Assembly: GCA_965120355.1 (NCBI GenBank)
Contig: CBCPMX010000062.1
Coordinates: 1-6,360 of the forward strand
DNA: 6,360 nucleotides
Reading direction: 5' to 3'
Source: CBCPMX01 sp965120355
GTDB lineage: Bacteria > Bacillota > Clostridia > Oscillospirales > Oscillospiraceae
The translations under genes were made by a program, and so were the position numbers. Each line of letters begins with the position of its first letter. The stretch's first letter is position 1. Below the pieces are notes generated by a model, which was not told the DNA's origin, did no database searches, and saw nothing but the letters and a program-made list of their open reading frames with translations. Shown here piece after piece: positions 1 through 3,848 of the stretch.

Positions 1-118
1 TGCGGTTCATCTGGTTTCGGATGGTATAGAGGTTTGCCAGCTTTTGATAGGCGGGGTAGCTGCTTTCACCGTACTCAAGCCGGGCGATCTCGATGTCAAT
101 CTCTCTTGCATCCAGCAT
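1..118 (-). CDS. N-terminal part of a conserved phage protein (3' end outside window)
   Basis: From ATG at 118 the frame stays open for 39 codons to the window edge: MLDAREIDIEIARLEYGESS, then YPAYQKLANLYTIRNQMNR. It is helical and charged. I recognise this 'MLDA-EID-EIA-LEY-ESSYP-Y-KLA-LY-IR-QM' start from small uncharacterised proteins that follow the Arg/Gly/Tyr-rich protein in clostridial prophages. The domain beyond residue 39 cannot be seen, so no function is proposed. The start lies 12 bases after the previous stop. The frame, the family resemblance and the gene order make it real despite its short visible length. Confidence 0.75.
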   Translation of the reverse strand, partial: MLDAREIDIEIARLEYGESSYPAYQKLANLYTIRNQMNR

Positions 119-133
119 GGGGCCGCCCCCTTA
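119..133 (-). promoter_or_regulatory. Unusual G-rich ribosome binding site in a small hairpin
   Basis: On the minus strand the previous gene's TAA is followed by GGGGGCGGCCCC and then ATG. The purine part TAAGGGGG is the only possible ribosome binding site, yet GGGG can pair with CCCC just before the start. This may lower initiation unless ribosomes arriving from the gene upstream open it. Confidence 0.45.
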
Positions 134-523
134 CAGTTTCTCCAGCTGATCCATAGCGCGGCGCAGAATCATTTTCTCCTGTTCAGTCGCACCGCCCATC
201 ATGTCCTCAATGCGGTCTACAAGCTCCTCCTTCGCCTCAGCGCGAGAGTACATCCGACCGGTACGGGAATACCGGCCCATGCTGTCGCGCTTGCGTCCCC
301 GGTAGGAACTGCCCCGGCCGTAGGTGCCGCGCATGTCAGCCTCCCAGTTACCGGCGCGGGAGTAGCCGCCGTCCTCATCCAGCATGTCGATCTTGCAGAT
401 ATTTTTGATGGTATCGGTCAGCTTGTGAATGATCTCCAAATCGCCCGCTCCCATCTCCGGCTTACGTGCGATTTCCTCCAGCTCTTCGCAGAGTTTTTCT
501 TTCAGTTCGTGCATATAGTCCAT
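131..523 (-). CDS. Arg/Gly/Tyr-rich conserved phage protein, function unknown
   Basis: The 130-residue protein has a charged helical N-terminus (MDYMHELKEKLCEELEEIARKPEMGAGDLE followed by IIHKLTDTIKNICKI, 1-45), a middle low-complexity stretch of Arg, Gly, Ser and Tyr (about 52-95, with GTYGRGSSYRGRKRD and MGRYSRTGR), and a C-terminal helix (AEAKEELVDRIEDMMGG...LRRAMDQLEKL). I recognise this three-part layout, including 'AGDLE-(I/A)-HKLTDTIKNI' and 'RDSMGRYSR', as a widely shared but uncharacterised protein of Firmicutes phages. The basic Arg/Gly/Tyr centre suggests contact with nucleic acid or assembly by flexible interaction, which is inference. AAAGGAG lies seven bases before the ATG. The stop TAA is followed 12 bases later by the next ATG. 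Confidence 0.78.
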   Translation of the reverse strand: MDYMHELKEKLCEELEEIARKPEMGAGDLEIIHKLTDTIKNICKIDMLDEDGGYSRAGNWEADMRGTYGRGSSYRGRKRDSMGRYSRTGRMYSRAEAKEELVDRIEDMMGGATEQEKMILRRAMDQLEKL

Positions 524-536
524 ATCTATTCTCCTT

Positions 537-962
537 TCAGCACTGACGGGTTACAATCAGGTTGGCGTTCACCAGGTCGATAGCCTGGGCGCTGGGGTTC
601 TTCACGGAAACAGTCGCACAGCAGCCACGGGGTACATCCACATAGGCAAAGGCGGACACGTTGAAGTAGTCCCCATCGGCGGCGGGGGTGACTGTAGCGG
701 TGGCACTGCCCAAAGCCTCCCCCTCAACGGCGATTGCGATAGAGATAGGGCCAGCAGTACCGCCCGTAGCTACAGCGATGTTGCCGGAGAAAATCACCAG
801 ATACCGGGCACGGCACTGGTTTGTATTACCACGCAGGGTAACAATGCCGCTGCCCTCTCGATGAACGATAGAGCAGTTGGAAGCCTGCACAGGCGTTTCG
901 GTGAATACTGCGTTACCATTGGCGGCAATCGTCTGGGCGGCAACAGAAGTATATTCTGCCAA
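537..962 (-). CDS. Beta-rich phage structural-type protein, function unknown
   Basis: From TTG 962 the product is 141 residues. The sequence alternates short beta strands with Gly/Asn/Pro turns: NAVFTETPV, SIVHREGSGIVTLRG, CRARYLVIFSGNIAV, GPISIAIAVEGEALGSATATV, YFNVSAFAYVDVPRGCCATVSVKN and a closing NANLIVTRQC. This is the pattern of a jelly-roll (C1q/TNF-like) or decoration-type fold. I recognise SIVHREGSGIVTLRG and VDVPRGCC from conserved gut phage proteins labelled at most as structural. Cysteines at 30, 50, 114, 115 and 141 might form bonds in the particle. No membrane segment or enzyme motif is seen. It may coat the head or form a head fibre, which is inference. It follows a terminator-like hairpin and is separated by 13 bases from the next gene, whose ribosome binding site uses this gene's TGA (TGAAAGGAG). 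Confidence 0.78.
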   Translation of the reverse strand: MAEYTSVAAQTIAANGNAVFTETPVQASNCSIVHREGSGIVTLRGNTNQCRARYLVIFSGNIAVATGGTAGPISIAIAVEGEALGSATATVTPAADGDYFNVSAFAYVDVPRGCCATVSVKNPSAQAIDLVNANLIVTRQC

Positions 963-971
963 ATAAATCAA

Positions 972-977
972 TCCTTT
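972..977 (-). promoter_or_regulatory. Ribosome binding site that decides the TTG 962 start
   Basis: AAAGGA occupies 977-972 on the minus strand. The TTG at 971 touches it with no spacer, so it cannot be the start. The in-frame TTG at 962 lies nine bases downstream, which is normal spacing, and gives a protein starting (M)AEYTSVAAQT. No ATG is near. Confidence 0.6.
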
Positions 978-980
978 CTC

Positions 981-1013
981 AAAAAGATAGCGGCGAGGCT
1001 ACCGCCCCGCCGC
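981..1013 (-). terminator. Terminator-like hairpin directly before the next ribosome binding site
   Basis: GCGGCGAGGC (990-999) and GCCCCGCCGC (1004-1013) form a 10 bp GC-rich stem (one G-U on the minus-strand RNA) with a 4-base loop. On the minus strand TATC and then five T (985-981) follow. It resembles a rho-independent terminator with a 4-base gap before the T-run. The ribosome binding site of the next gene follows directly, so it may attenuate that gene. Confidence 0.65.
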
Positions 1014-1024
1014 ATGGTTCAAAA

Positions 1025-1059
1025 TCGGCACGGGGCCGAACATGTCGGAAAAGCCGACA
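1025..1059 (-). other. Two small hairpins after the Gly/Cys-rich gene
   Basis: TGTCGG (1043-1048) pairs with CCGACA (1054-1059) around a 5-base loop, and TCGGC (1025-1029) pairs with GCCGA (1035-1039). On the minus strand the second is followed by four T (1024-1021), so it may act as a weak terminator. The two stems share the TCGG/CCGA core and could pair alternatively. Confidence 0.5.
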
Positions 1060-1074
1060 AGTTGAGGTGTTCAG

Positions 1075-1842
1075 TTAGCAGCCGCAAGTCCCGCAGCCAC
1101 CGTAGCCGGAACCGGCCCAGGGGTTACAGGTAATATAACTTGGAACGGGGCAGGGCCGCAAGGTGTCAACAAGATACTGGTTCTGATTGGCCTGGGACTG
1201 AGCCAGGTTCAGAGCGTTCACCTGAGAGCGCAGGGCGGCGATGGTCTCATCCTTGCGGGCCATCTCCATGGCGTCCAACTTGGCGATCACGCGGTCGGTG
1301 TCGGCGTGGGCGTTCTGGATGATGGAGTTGGTGTTGGTGGCCAGGTTGTAATTGGTCTGGCAGAAGCCGCTATCCATGCTGTTGGTGATCTGCATCTGCC
1401 CCTTCTCCAGGCCGCAGCAACAGCTGGAGAGCTGGGACTGGATGGCGTTGGTGTTCTGCATCCCGGCCACGGTGCCCTGCTGGACGGCGTTCTGGATGCC
1501 GAAGCCAGTCTGGAGGATGTTGGTGTTGATGCCGTTCATCTGGGCCAGCTGGTCGTAGCCCAGGGAGGACAGCCCATTCTCCAGACCGTTCAGCTTGTTC
1601 ATAACGGACTGGTTGTCGAACCCGCGCTGAAGGTCTGCGCTTGTGGCGGGAGCGCAGCAGCAGCCGTCACGGCCACCGCCAGAGCCGCCAAAACCGCCCC
1701 AGTTGCCGCCGAACAGGCCGAAGAGCAGGAACAGGATAATCCAGGAGGCCCAGTCGCCGCCCCACATACCGCTGCCATACCCAGAGCTTGCGGCAGGAGC
1801 CACAGGCATTGTCATGACGGTGTTGTCAGTCGAAAGACTCAT
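1075..1842 (-). CDS. Gly/Cys-rich phage protein with a hydrophobic segment, function unknown
   Basis: The 255-residue product has an N-terminal Ser/Ala/Gly-rich part (1-30), a hydrophobic stretch WASWIILFLLFGLFG (31-45), a Gly/Trp/Phe-rich run (NWGGFGGSGGG), and then CCC at 61-63. A long Asn/Gln-rich helical part follows (LQRGFDNQSVMNKLNGLENGLSSLGYDQLAQMNG...), a second CCC at 141-143, a coiled-coil-like region at about 180-222 and a C-terminus ending SGYGGCGTCGC. Twelve cysteines are present. I recognise 'LGYDQLAQMNGIN' and 'NQYLVDTLRP-PVP' from gut Firmicutes phages, where the gene is common and unassigned. The hydrophobic segment may insert in a membrane or pack inside a virion. Cys triplets suggest metal binding or disulfide cross-linking, which is inference. 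AAAAGGAG eight bases upstream and the leader with a dyad suggest strong, separately controlled expression. Confidence 0.8.
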   Translation of the reverse strand: MSLSTDNTVMTMPVAPAASSGYGSGMWGGDWASWIILFLLFGLFGGNWGGFGGSGGGRDGCCCAPATSADLQRGFDNQSVMNKLNGLENGLSSLGYDQLAQMNGINTNILQTGFGIQNAVQQGTVAGMQNTNAIQSQLSSCCCGLEKGQMQITNSMDSGFCQTNYNLATNTNSIIQNAHADTDRVIAKLDAMEMARKDETIAALRSQVNALNLAQSQANQNQYLVDTLRPCPVPSYITCNPWAGSGYGGCGTCGC

Positions 1843-1973
1843 TGTTTTATCTCCTTTTAGATTTTATTTCAAAATCCGGCCGGAATTTTGATTATCGTTT
1901 GGAAATATTCAAAGTACGCTTATACTGTTTGTTAATTTCTTTGCAGAAAGTGAAATCGTCTTATATTTTATCT
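1843..1973 (-). promoter_or_regulatory. AT-rich 131-base leader before the Gly/Cys-rich gene
   Basis: This gap is clearly richer in A and T than the genes around it. A possible minus-strand promoter is TTAACA (1935-1930) and TTGAAT (1912-1907) with 17 bases between, matching consensus at 5 and 4 of 6. TATAAG (1924-1919) and GATAAT (1896-1891) are other -10-like hexamers without good partners. A palindrome lies at 1870-1890, then AAAAGGAG before the ATG at 1842. The previous gene has no terminator. Confidence 0.35.
1870..1890. repeat. Near-perfect 21 bp palindrome
   Basis: CAAAATCCGG (1870-1879) is the inverted match of CCGGAATTTTG (1880-1890) except for one extra base: 6 bp CAAAAT/ATTTTG arms flank CCGGCCGG. 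Without a loop it resembles a dyad binding site for a dimeric protein more than an RNA hairpin. It is located 15 to 20 bases upstream of the ribosome binding site of the Gly/Cys-rich gene. Confidence 0.7.
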
Positions 1974-2198
1974 TTACTTTCCGAACATCCTCCGCAGTGG
2001 CTCAAACATAGATGCCAGCTGCTGGGCCTGTCTTTGAGCCTGGTCAAGCTGAGCCTGGGAGACACGGCCAGAGGAAACAAGGTCTTGAATCATGGCGTTC
2101 GGGTCTGTTCCACGCATCTGCCCCATGAACTGCTGAAACTGCTGCAACATATTGGGCTGCTGGTTCCCTCCTAACGCTTGGAACAACGGGTTAGCCAT
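1974..2198 (-). CDS. 74-residue Gln/Met-rich conserved phage protein, function unknown
   Basis: The sequence starts MANPLFQALGG, continues with a Gln-rich helix (MLQQFQQFMGQMRG, 17-30), then TDPNAMIQDLVSSGRVSQAQLDQAQRQAQQLASMFEPL and a basic end RRMFGK. It is probably mostly helical, with no membrane segment or cysteines. I recognise the MANPLFQ-(M/A)-GG start from small proteins found next to the IIWVQG protein in clostridial prophages. The ATG overlaps the previous gene's stop by eight bases and has an ideal AAAGGAGG nine bases upstream, so strong expression tied to the upstream gene is expected. A role as a minor capsid, scaffold or assembly helper is conjecture. It is followed by the 131-base AT-rich gap. 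Confidence 0.75.
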   Translation of the reverse strand: MANPLFQALGGNQQPNMLQQFQQFMGQMRGTDPNAMIQDLVSSGRVSQAQLDQAQRQAQQLASMFEPLRRMFGK

Positions 2199-2628
2199 CG
2201 TTCACTGCCTCCTTTTGCGCCGGTTTCTTTGCCCCCTGTTTTGGAGCCGTCAAGGCGTCAAGCCGTGCGGCCAGGGCGTCAAACTCCTTGCGTGTCACAT
2301 ATTCCTCGGTAGAAGCCGTTGCGGCTTGCGCGGGCTTTTGAGCTGTCCGCTCGGTATAGTCAAATATACGGAGCGGCATCGGCATCCCCTGAGCGTCAGA
2401 GGATTTCAAGTAAAAGGTTGTCCCCTCGCTGTCCATCAACAGAACCGAATTGCCCGGGGCTACCATGTAGGCTTTCGCCGCCTCTTCCCCCTGCACCCAG
2501 ATAATACCGGCCCCGGCTTGCGCCTGCATGGGCTGGTTTGCCTGTTGTGTGGGCTGGTATTGATTCCCAACATTTTGCAACGGCTGATAATAGTTAGGCA
2601 TATAGCTGCCATAGTACGGATACGCCAT
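2191..2628 (-). CDS. Conserved phage protein with Tyr/Gln-rich N-terminus and IIWVQG core, function unknown
   Basis: Residues 1-38 are low complexity and rich in Tyr, Pro, Gln and Asn (PYYGSYMPNYYQPLQNVGN), likely disordered. A compact beta-type core follows at 41-92: IIWVQGEEAAKAYMVAPGNSVLLMDSEG then TTFYLKSSDAQGMPMPLRIFDYTER. The C-terminus has a short coiled-coil helix (EEYVTRKEFDALAARLDALT, about 108-127) and a Lys/Ala tail. I recognise the IIWVQGE--AK-Y-VAPG--V-LMDSE and MPLRIFDY segments from Firmicutes prophages, always unannotated. Position in a run of small structural-looking genes suggests a virion or assembly role. The gene starts three bases after the previous stop with AAAGGAGAG upstream, and its end overlaps the next gene by eight bases (ATGGCTAA). 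Confidence 0.75.
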   Translation of the reverse strand: MAYPYYGSYMPNYYQPLQNVGNQYQPTQQANQPMQAQAGAGIIWVQGEEAAKAYMVAPGNSVLLMDSEGTTFYLKSSDAQGMPMPLRIFDYTERTAQKPAQAATASTEEYVTRKEFDALAARLDALTAPKQGAKKPAQKEAVNDG

Positions 2629-2631
2629 GTC

Positions 2632-2997
2632 TTATCTCTCCTTTGCCCAGTGATAGAGTACAGTTTCGTTTTCGCTGTTCCAGCTGTCGTATAAGACCCC
2701 GCCCTGTGCGCATACGACATGTCCAGAAAGCGCAAGAATGTATGTGCCCGCCGGGTGCTTCTCGATAAATTCGGCTACGGTTATATCATCCTGGGCGATT
2801 TCTCGGTGAAACCCTTTGCGTTTCAAATACGATCCCCAGACGCTGTTCCCGCTCGGCATATCCGCAAGAATCGCCCCTTCAATGCACAAATCGAAAAAGG
2901 TCGTATACCAATCCTGCCCCAATGCTTTTGACAAGGCACGAACGGCGCAGTCGCCGACATTTTTCCCTCTTGGGTTTGGGTTGTAGTAATGGTACAA
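2632..2997 (-). CDS. Predicted papain-fold cysteine peptidase-like phage protein
   Basis: The 121-residue protein begins YHYYNPNPRGKNVGDCAVRALSKALGQDW, a start I recognise from phage proteins related to papain-like or C39-like peptidases: a conserved NP-P-G--V-DC-VRA segment with the candidate nucleophile Cys17 at the start of a helix. Later residues fit the rest of the site: GTYILALSGHVVCA with His93, and LYDSW with Asp104 about ten residues on. That gives the order Cys, His, Asp. No signal peptide or membrane segment is present. The start is TTG at 2997: the frame is closed by TAG at 3019-3021, no ATG or GTG lies between, and TTG places the YYNPNP motif at the usual N-terminus. Ribosome binding is weak (AAAGG 13 bases upstream). 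It is the first gene after the terminator. Substrate unknown; the fold could be retained without catalysis. Confidence 0.7.
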   Translation of the reverse strand: MYHYYNPNPRGKNVGDCAVRALSKALGQDWYTTFFDLCIEGAILADMPSGNSVWGSYLKRKGFHREIAQDDITVAEFIEKHPAGTYILALSGHVVCAQGGVLYDSWNSENETVLYHWAKER

Positions 2998-3043
2998 GTT
3001 CCCCGCCGCACCTTTCTTCTATTTCTTTCTCAAATTTTGGCAC

Positions 3044-3076
3044 AAAAAAAGGGAGGAAACCTTTCGGTTTCCTCCC
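3044..3076 (-). terminator. Strong rho-independent terminator
   Basis: GGGAGGAAACC (3051-3061) and GGTTTCCTCCC (3066-3076) make a perfect 11 bp stem with a 4-base loop. On the minus strand the stem is followed immediately by seven T (A at 3044-3050). The plus side lacks a T-run, so it acts on minus-strand transcripts. It lies 20 bases after the HTH stop and separates the lysis/HTH unit from the next block. Confidence 0.95.
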
Positions 3077-3096
3077 AACTTTCTGCCAGAAATCTG

Positions 3097-3309
3097 TCAG
3101 AGCACTTTATGGATTTTCTTCTTGATGTTCCGAATGCGCCTGTTCACGGTCGATTCCGACATATTAAGCGCAATCTGGATTTCAACAATTGATTTCGCCT
3201 TAACACGAAGATCGAATACAGCACGTTCCTCGTCCGTAAAGTTGCATACGCTGCGGAAATAGTCACATTCCGGTTCGGTAAACTCCGTCTTGATGTTCAA
3301 GGAGTTCAC
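3097..3309 (-). CDS. Small stand-alone helix-turn-helix protein (sigma region 4/LuxR-like)
   Basis: The 70-residue protein consists of a short N-terminal arm and one helix-turn-helix domain at about 24-66: FTDEERAVFDLR, then SIVEIQIALNMSESTVNRRI as turn and recognition helix, then a basic C-terminus (RNIKKKIHKVL). This is the layout of sigma-70 region 4 or LuxR/GerE DNA-binding domains without any sigma region 2 or receiver domain. The start is GTG at 3309, with AAAGGA five bases upstream; no in-frame ATG lies near. It is the last gene before a strong terminator and forms a pair with the membrane-protein gene. Such short sigma-4-like proteins occur in clostridial phages, where they are annotated as sigma factor-like or HTH proteins. 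It may regulate late or accessory transcription; the target is unknown, and with only region 4 it probably cannot act as a full sigma factor. Confidence 0.8.
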   Translation of the reverse strand: MNSLNIKTEFTEPECDYFRSVCNFTDEERAVFDLRVKAKSIVEIQIALNMSESTVNRRIRNIKKKIHKVL

Positions 3310-3315
3310 CCCGAT

Positions 3316-3355
3316 CCTTTGGCTGAATAGCCGCCCGGGCAGCTTTTACTGCCCG
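3316..3355 (-). other. Two adjacent hairpins across the membrane-protein stop codon
   Basis: CGGGCAG (3336-3342) and CTGCCCG (3349-3355) form a perfect 7 bp stem whose 6-base loop contains the TAA stop of the membrane-protein gene. Directly downstream on the minus strand GGCT-ATTC-AGCC forms a second small stem (about 3319-3330). Neither is followed by a T-run, so they are not intrinsic terminators. They may affect mRNA stability or coupling to the HTH gene. Confidence 0.5.
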
Positions 3356-3642
3356 CTTTCCTCCGTCTGTCCAGTTTCGCCATTGTAGATGCCGCCCGTG
3401 TTGTCTCCCTGGACGTAGTTGGCATTCCCGCCGTCTCCGCTATCTACAACGATAGTATCAAAGCGGCTCCACTCATAGATATGATAGATGTTTGTCGCGG
3501 CAAGCACAAGGACAAGCACAACAATTACACCGATGAGAATGCAAATGAGCCTTTCCTTGAACTTTGTCTCTCGTTTCAGGTCTTCGTACATTTCTGATGC
3601 AAGCGGCATAGCGTTTCCAGCGGTTTGCTTTTCTGCGTCCAT
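3346..3642 (-). CDS. Small single-pass membrane protein of clostridial phages, function unknown
   Basis: The 98-residue product has a charged N-terminal segment of about 29 residues (MDAEKQTAG...DLKRETKFKERL), one strongly hydrophobic segment at about 30-48 (ICILIGVIVVLVLVLAATN), then a short aromatic stretch (IYHIYEWSRFDTIVV) and a Gly/Asp/Asn-rich tail with GDGGNANYVQGDNTGGIYNGE. I recognise this layout, a membrane segment, aromatic residues, then a 'DG-NANYxG-D-G-IYNG' tail, from small uncharacterised proteins beside lysis and HTH genes in clostridial prophages. The basic residues before the membrane segment suggest an inside N-terminus and the tail outside. It is followed 36 bases later by the HTH gene. 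A role as an accessory lysis protein (spanin-like or antiholin) or as a lysogen surface protein is conceivable, but neither is shown. Confidence 0.72.
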   Translation of the reverse strand: MDAEKQTAGNAMPLASEMYEDLKRETKFKERLICILIGVIVVLVLVLAATNIYHIYEWSRFDTIVVDSGDGGNANYVQGDNTGGIYNGETGQTEESGQ

Positions 3643-3649
3643 AGAGATC

Positions 3650-3658
3650 ACATCCTTT
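3650..3658 (-). promoter_or_regulatory. Extended ribosome binding site that decides the ATG 3642 start
   Basis: On the minus strand AAAGGATGTGATC (from 3658 to 3646) matches the complement of the 16S rRNA 3' end (AAAGGAGGTGATC) at 12 of 13 positions, and is followed by TCT and ATG at 3642. The GTG at 3651 that would add three codons lies inside this sequence, so ATG 3642 is preferred. Confidence 0.7.
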
Positions 3659-3848
3659 CCTTAGAATTTTACAATGCCAAGCTCGAAAGCGCAATATGAA
3701 TGTTGTCCTACGTCCTTCTTTTTTCCGCTTCGGGCGGCTGTTTCCTCTTTCGGCCTCACGCACTGTGCCTCAGTTTATCGGGCCAGCTCTGGGGGCCTTG
3801 GTCTTACTGGACATTTAACGGCCATGTAAAGGCCGCACCGCAAACGAC
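3652..3848. other. 197-base gap between endolysin and membrane-protein gene
   Basis: No convincing gene is seen. On the minus strand there is a short hairpin just after the endolysin stop (CGGCC-TTTACAT-GGCCG, within 3815-3835) without a T-run, a weaker CCGC/GCGG stem-loop near 3726-3738, and a possible promoter at 3666-3694. A 16-codon ATG frame exists near 3820 but lacks a ribosome binding site. I see no strong terminator directly after the endolysin, so readthrough from the lysis genes into the next two genes is possible. Confidence 0.6.
3666..3694 (-). promoter_or_regulatory. Possible sigma-A-type promoter before the membrane protein/HTH pair
   Basis: On the minus strand TTGCGC (3694-3689) and TAAAAT (3671-3666) are separated by exactly 17 bases. 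The -10 matches consensus at 5 of 6 positions, the -35 at only 3 of 6. The predicted start would fall around 3659, directly before the ribosome binding site of the next gene, leaving almost no leader. It is supported by the gap upstream and the terminator downstream, but the weak -35 makes chance occurrence possible. Confidence 0.3.

Noticed and set aside
44..583. Long plus-strand frame of 179 codons
   Set aside because: It is antisense to the Arg/Gly/Tyr-rich gene and part of the next; it lacks a ribosome binding site and any recognisable family, while the minus-strand genes are recognisable and well spaced.
1306..1860. Plus-strand frame of 184 codons
   Set aside because: Antisense to the Gly/Cys-rich gene; its Ala/Val/Gly-rich composition is the expected shadow of that codon usage.
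2152..2694. Plus-strand frame of 180 codons
   Set aside because: It covers two recognisable minus-strand phage genes and has no plausible start signal.
3473..3763. Minus-strand frame of 96 codons overlapping the gap and the membrane-protein gene
   Set aside because: Its second half is another frame of the membrane-protein gene, its first half is a highly basic translation of the gap, and no ribosome binding site precedes the GTG.
3774..3826. 16-codon ATG frame after the endolysin
   Set aside because: Too short, no ribosome binding site, and no resemblance to a known small phage protein.
3814..3835. Hairpin after the endolysin as a terminator
   Set aside because: The stem is only 5 to 6 bp and is followed by TTAAATG rather than a T-run, so it is unlikely to terminate by itself.
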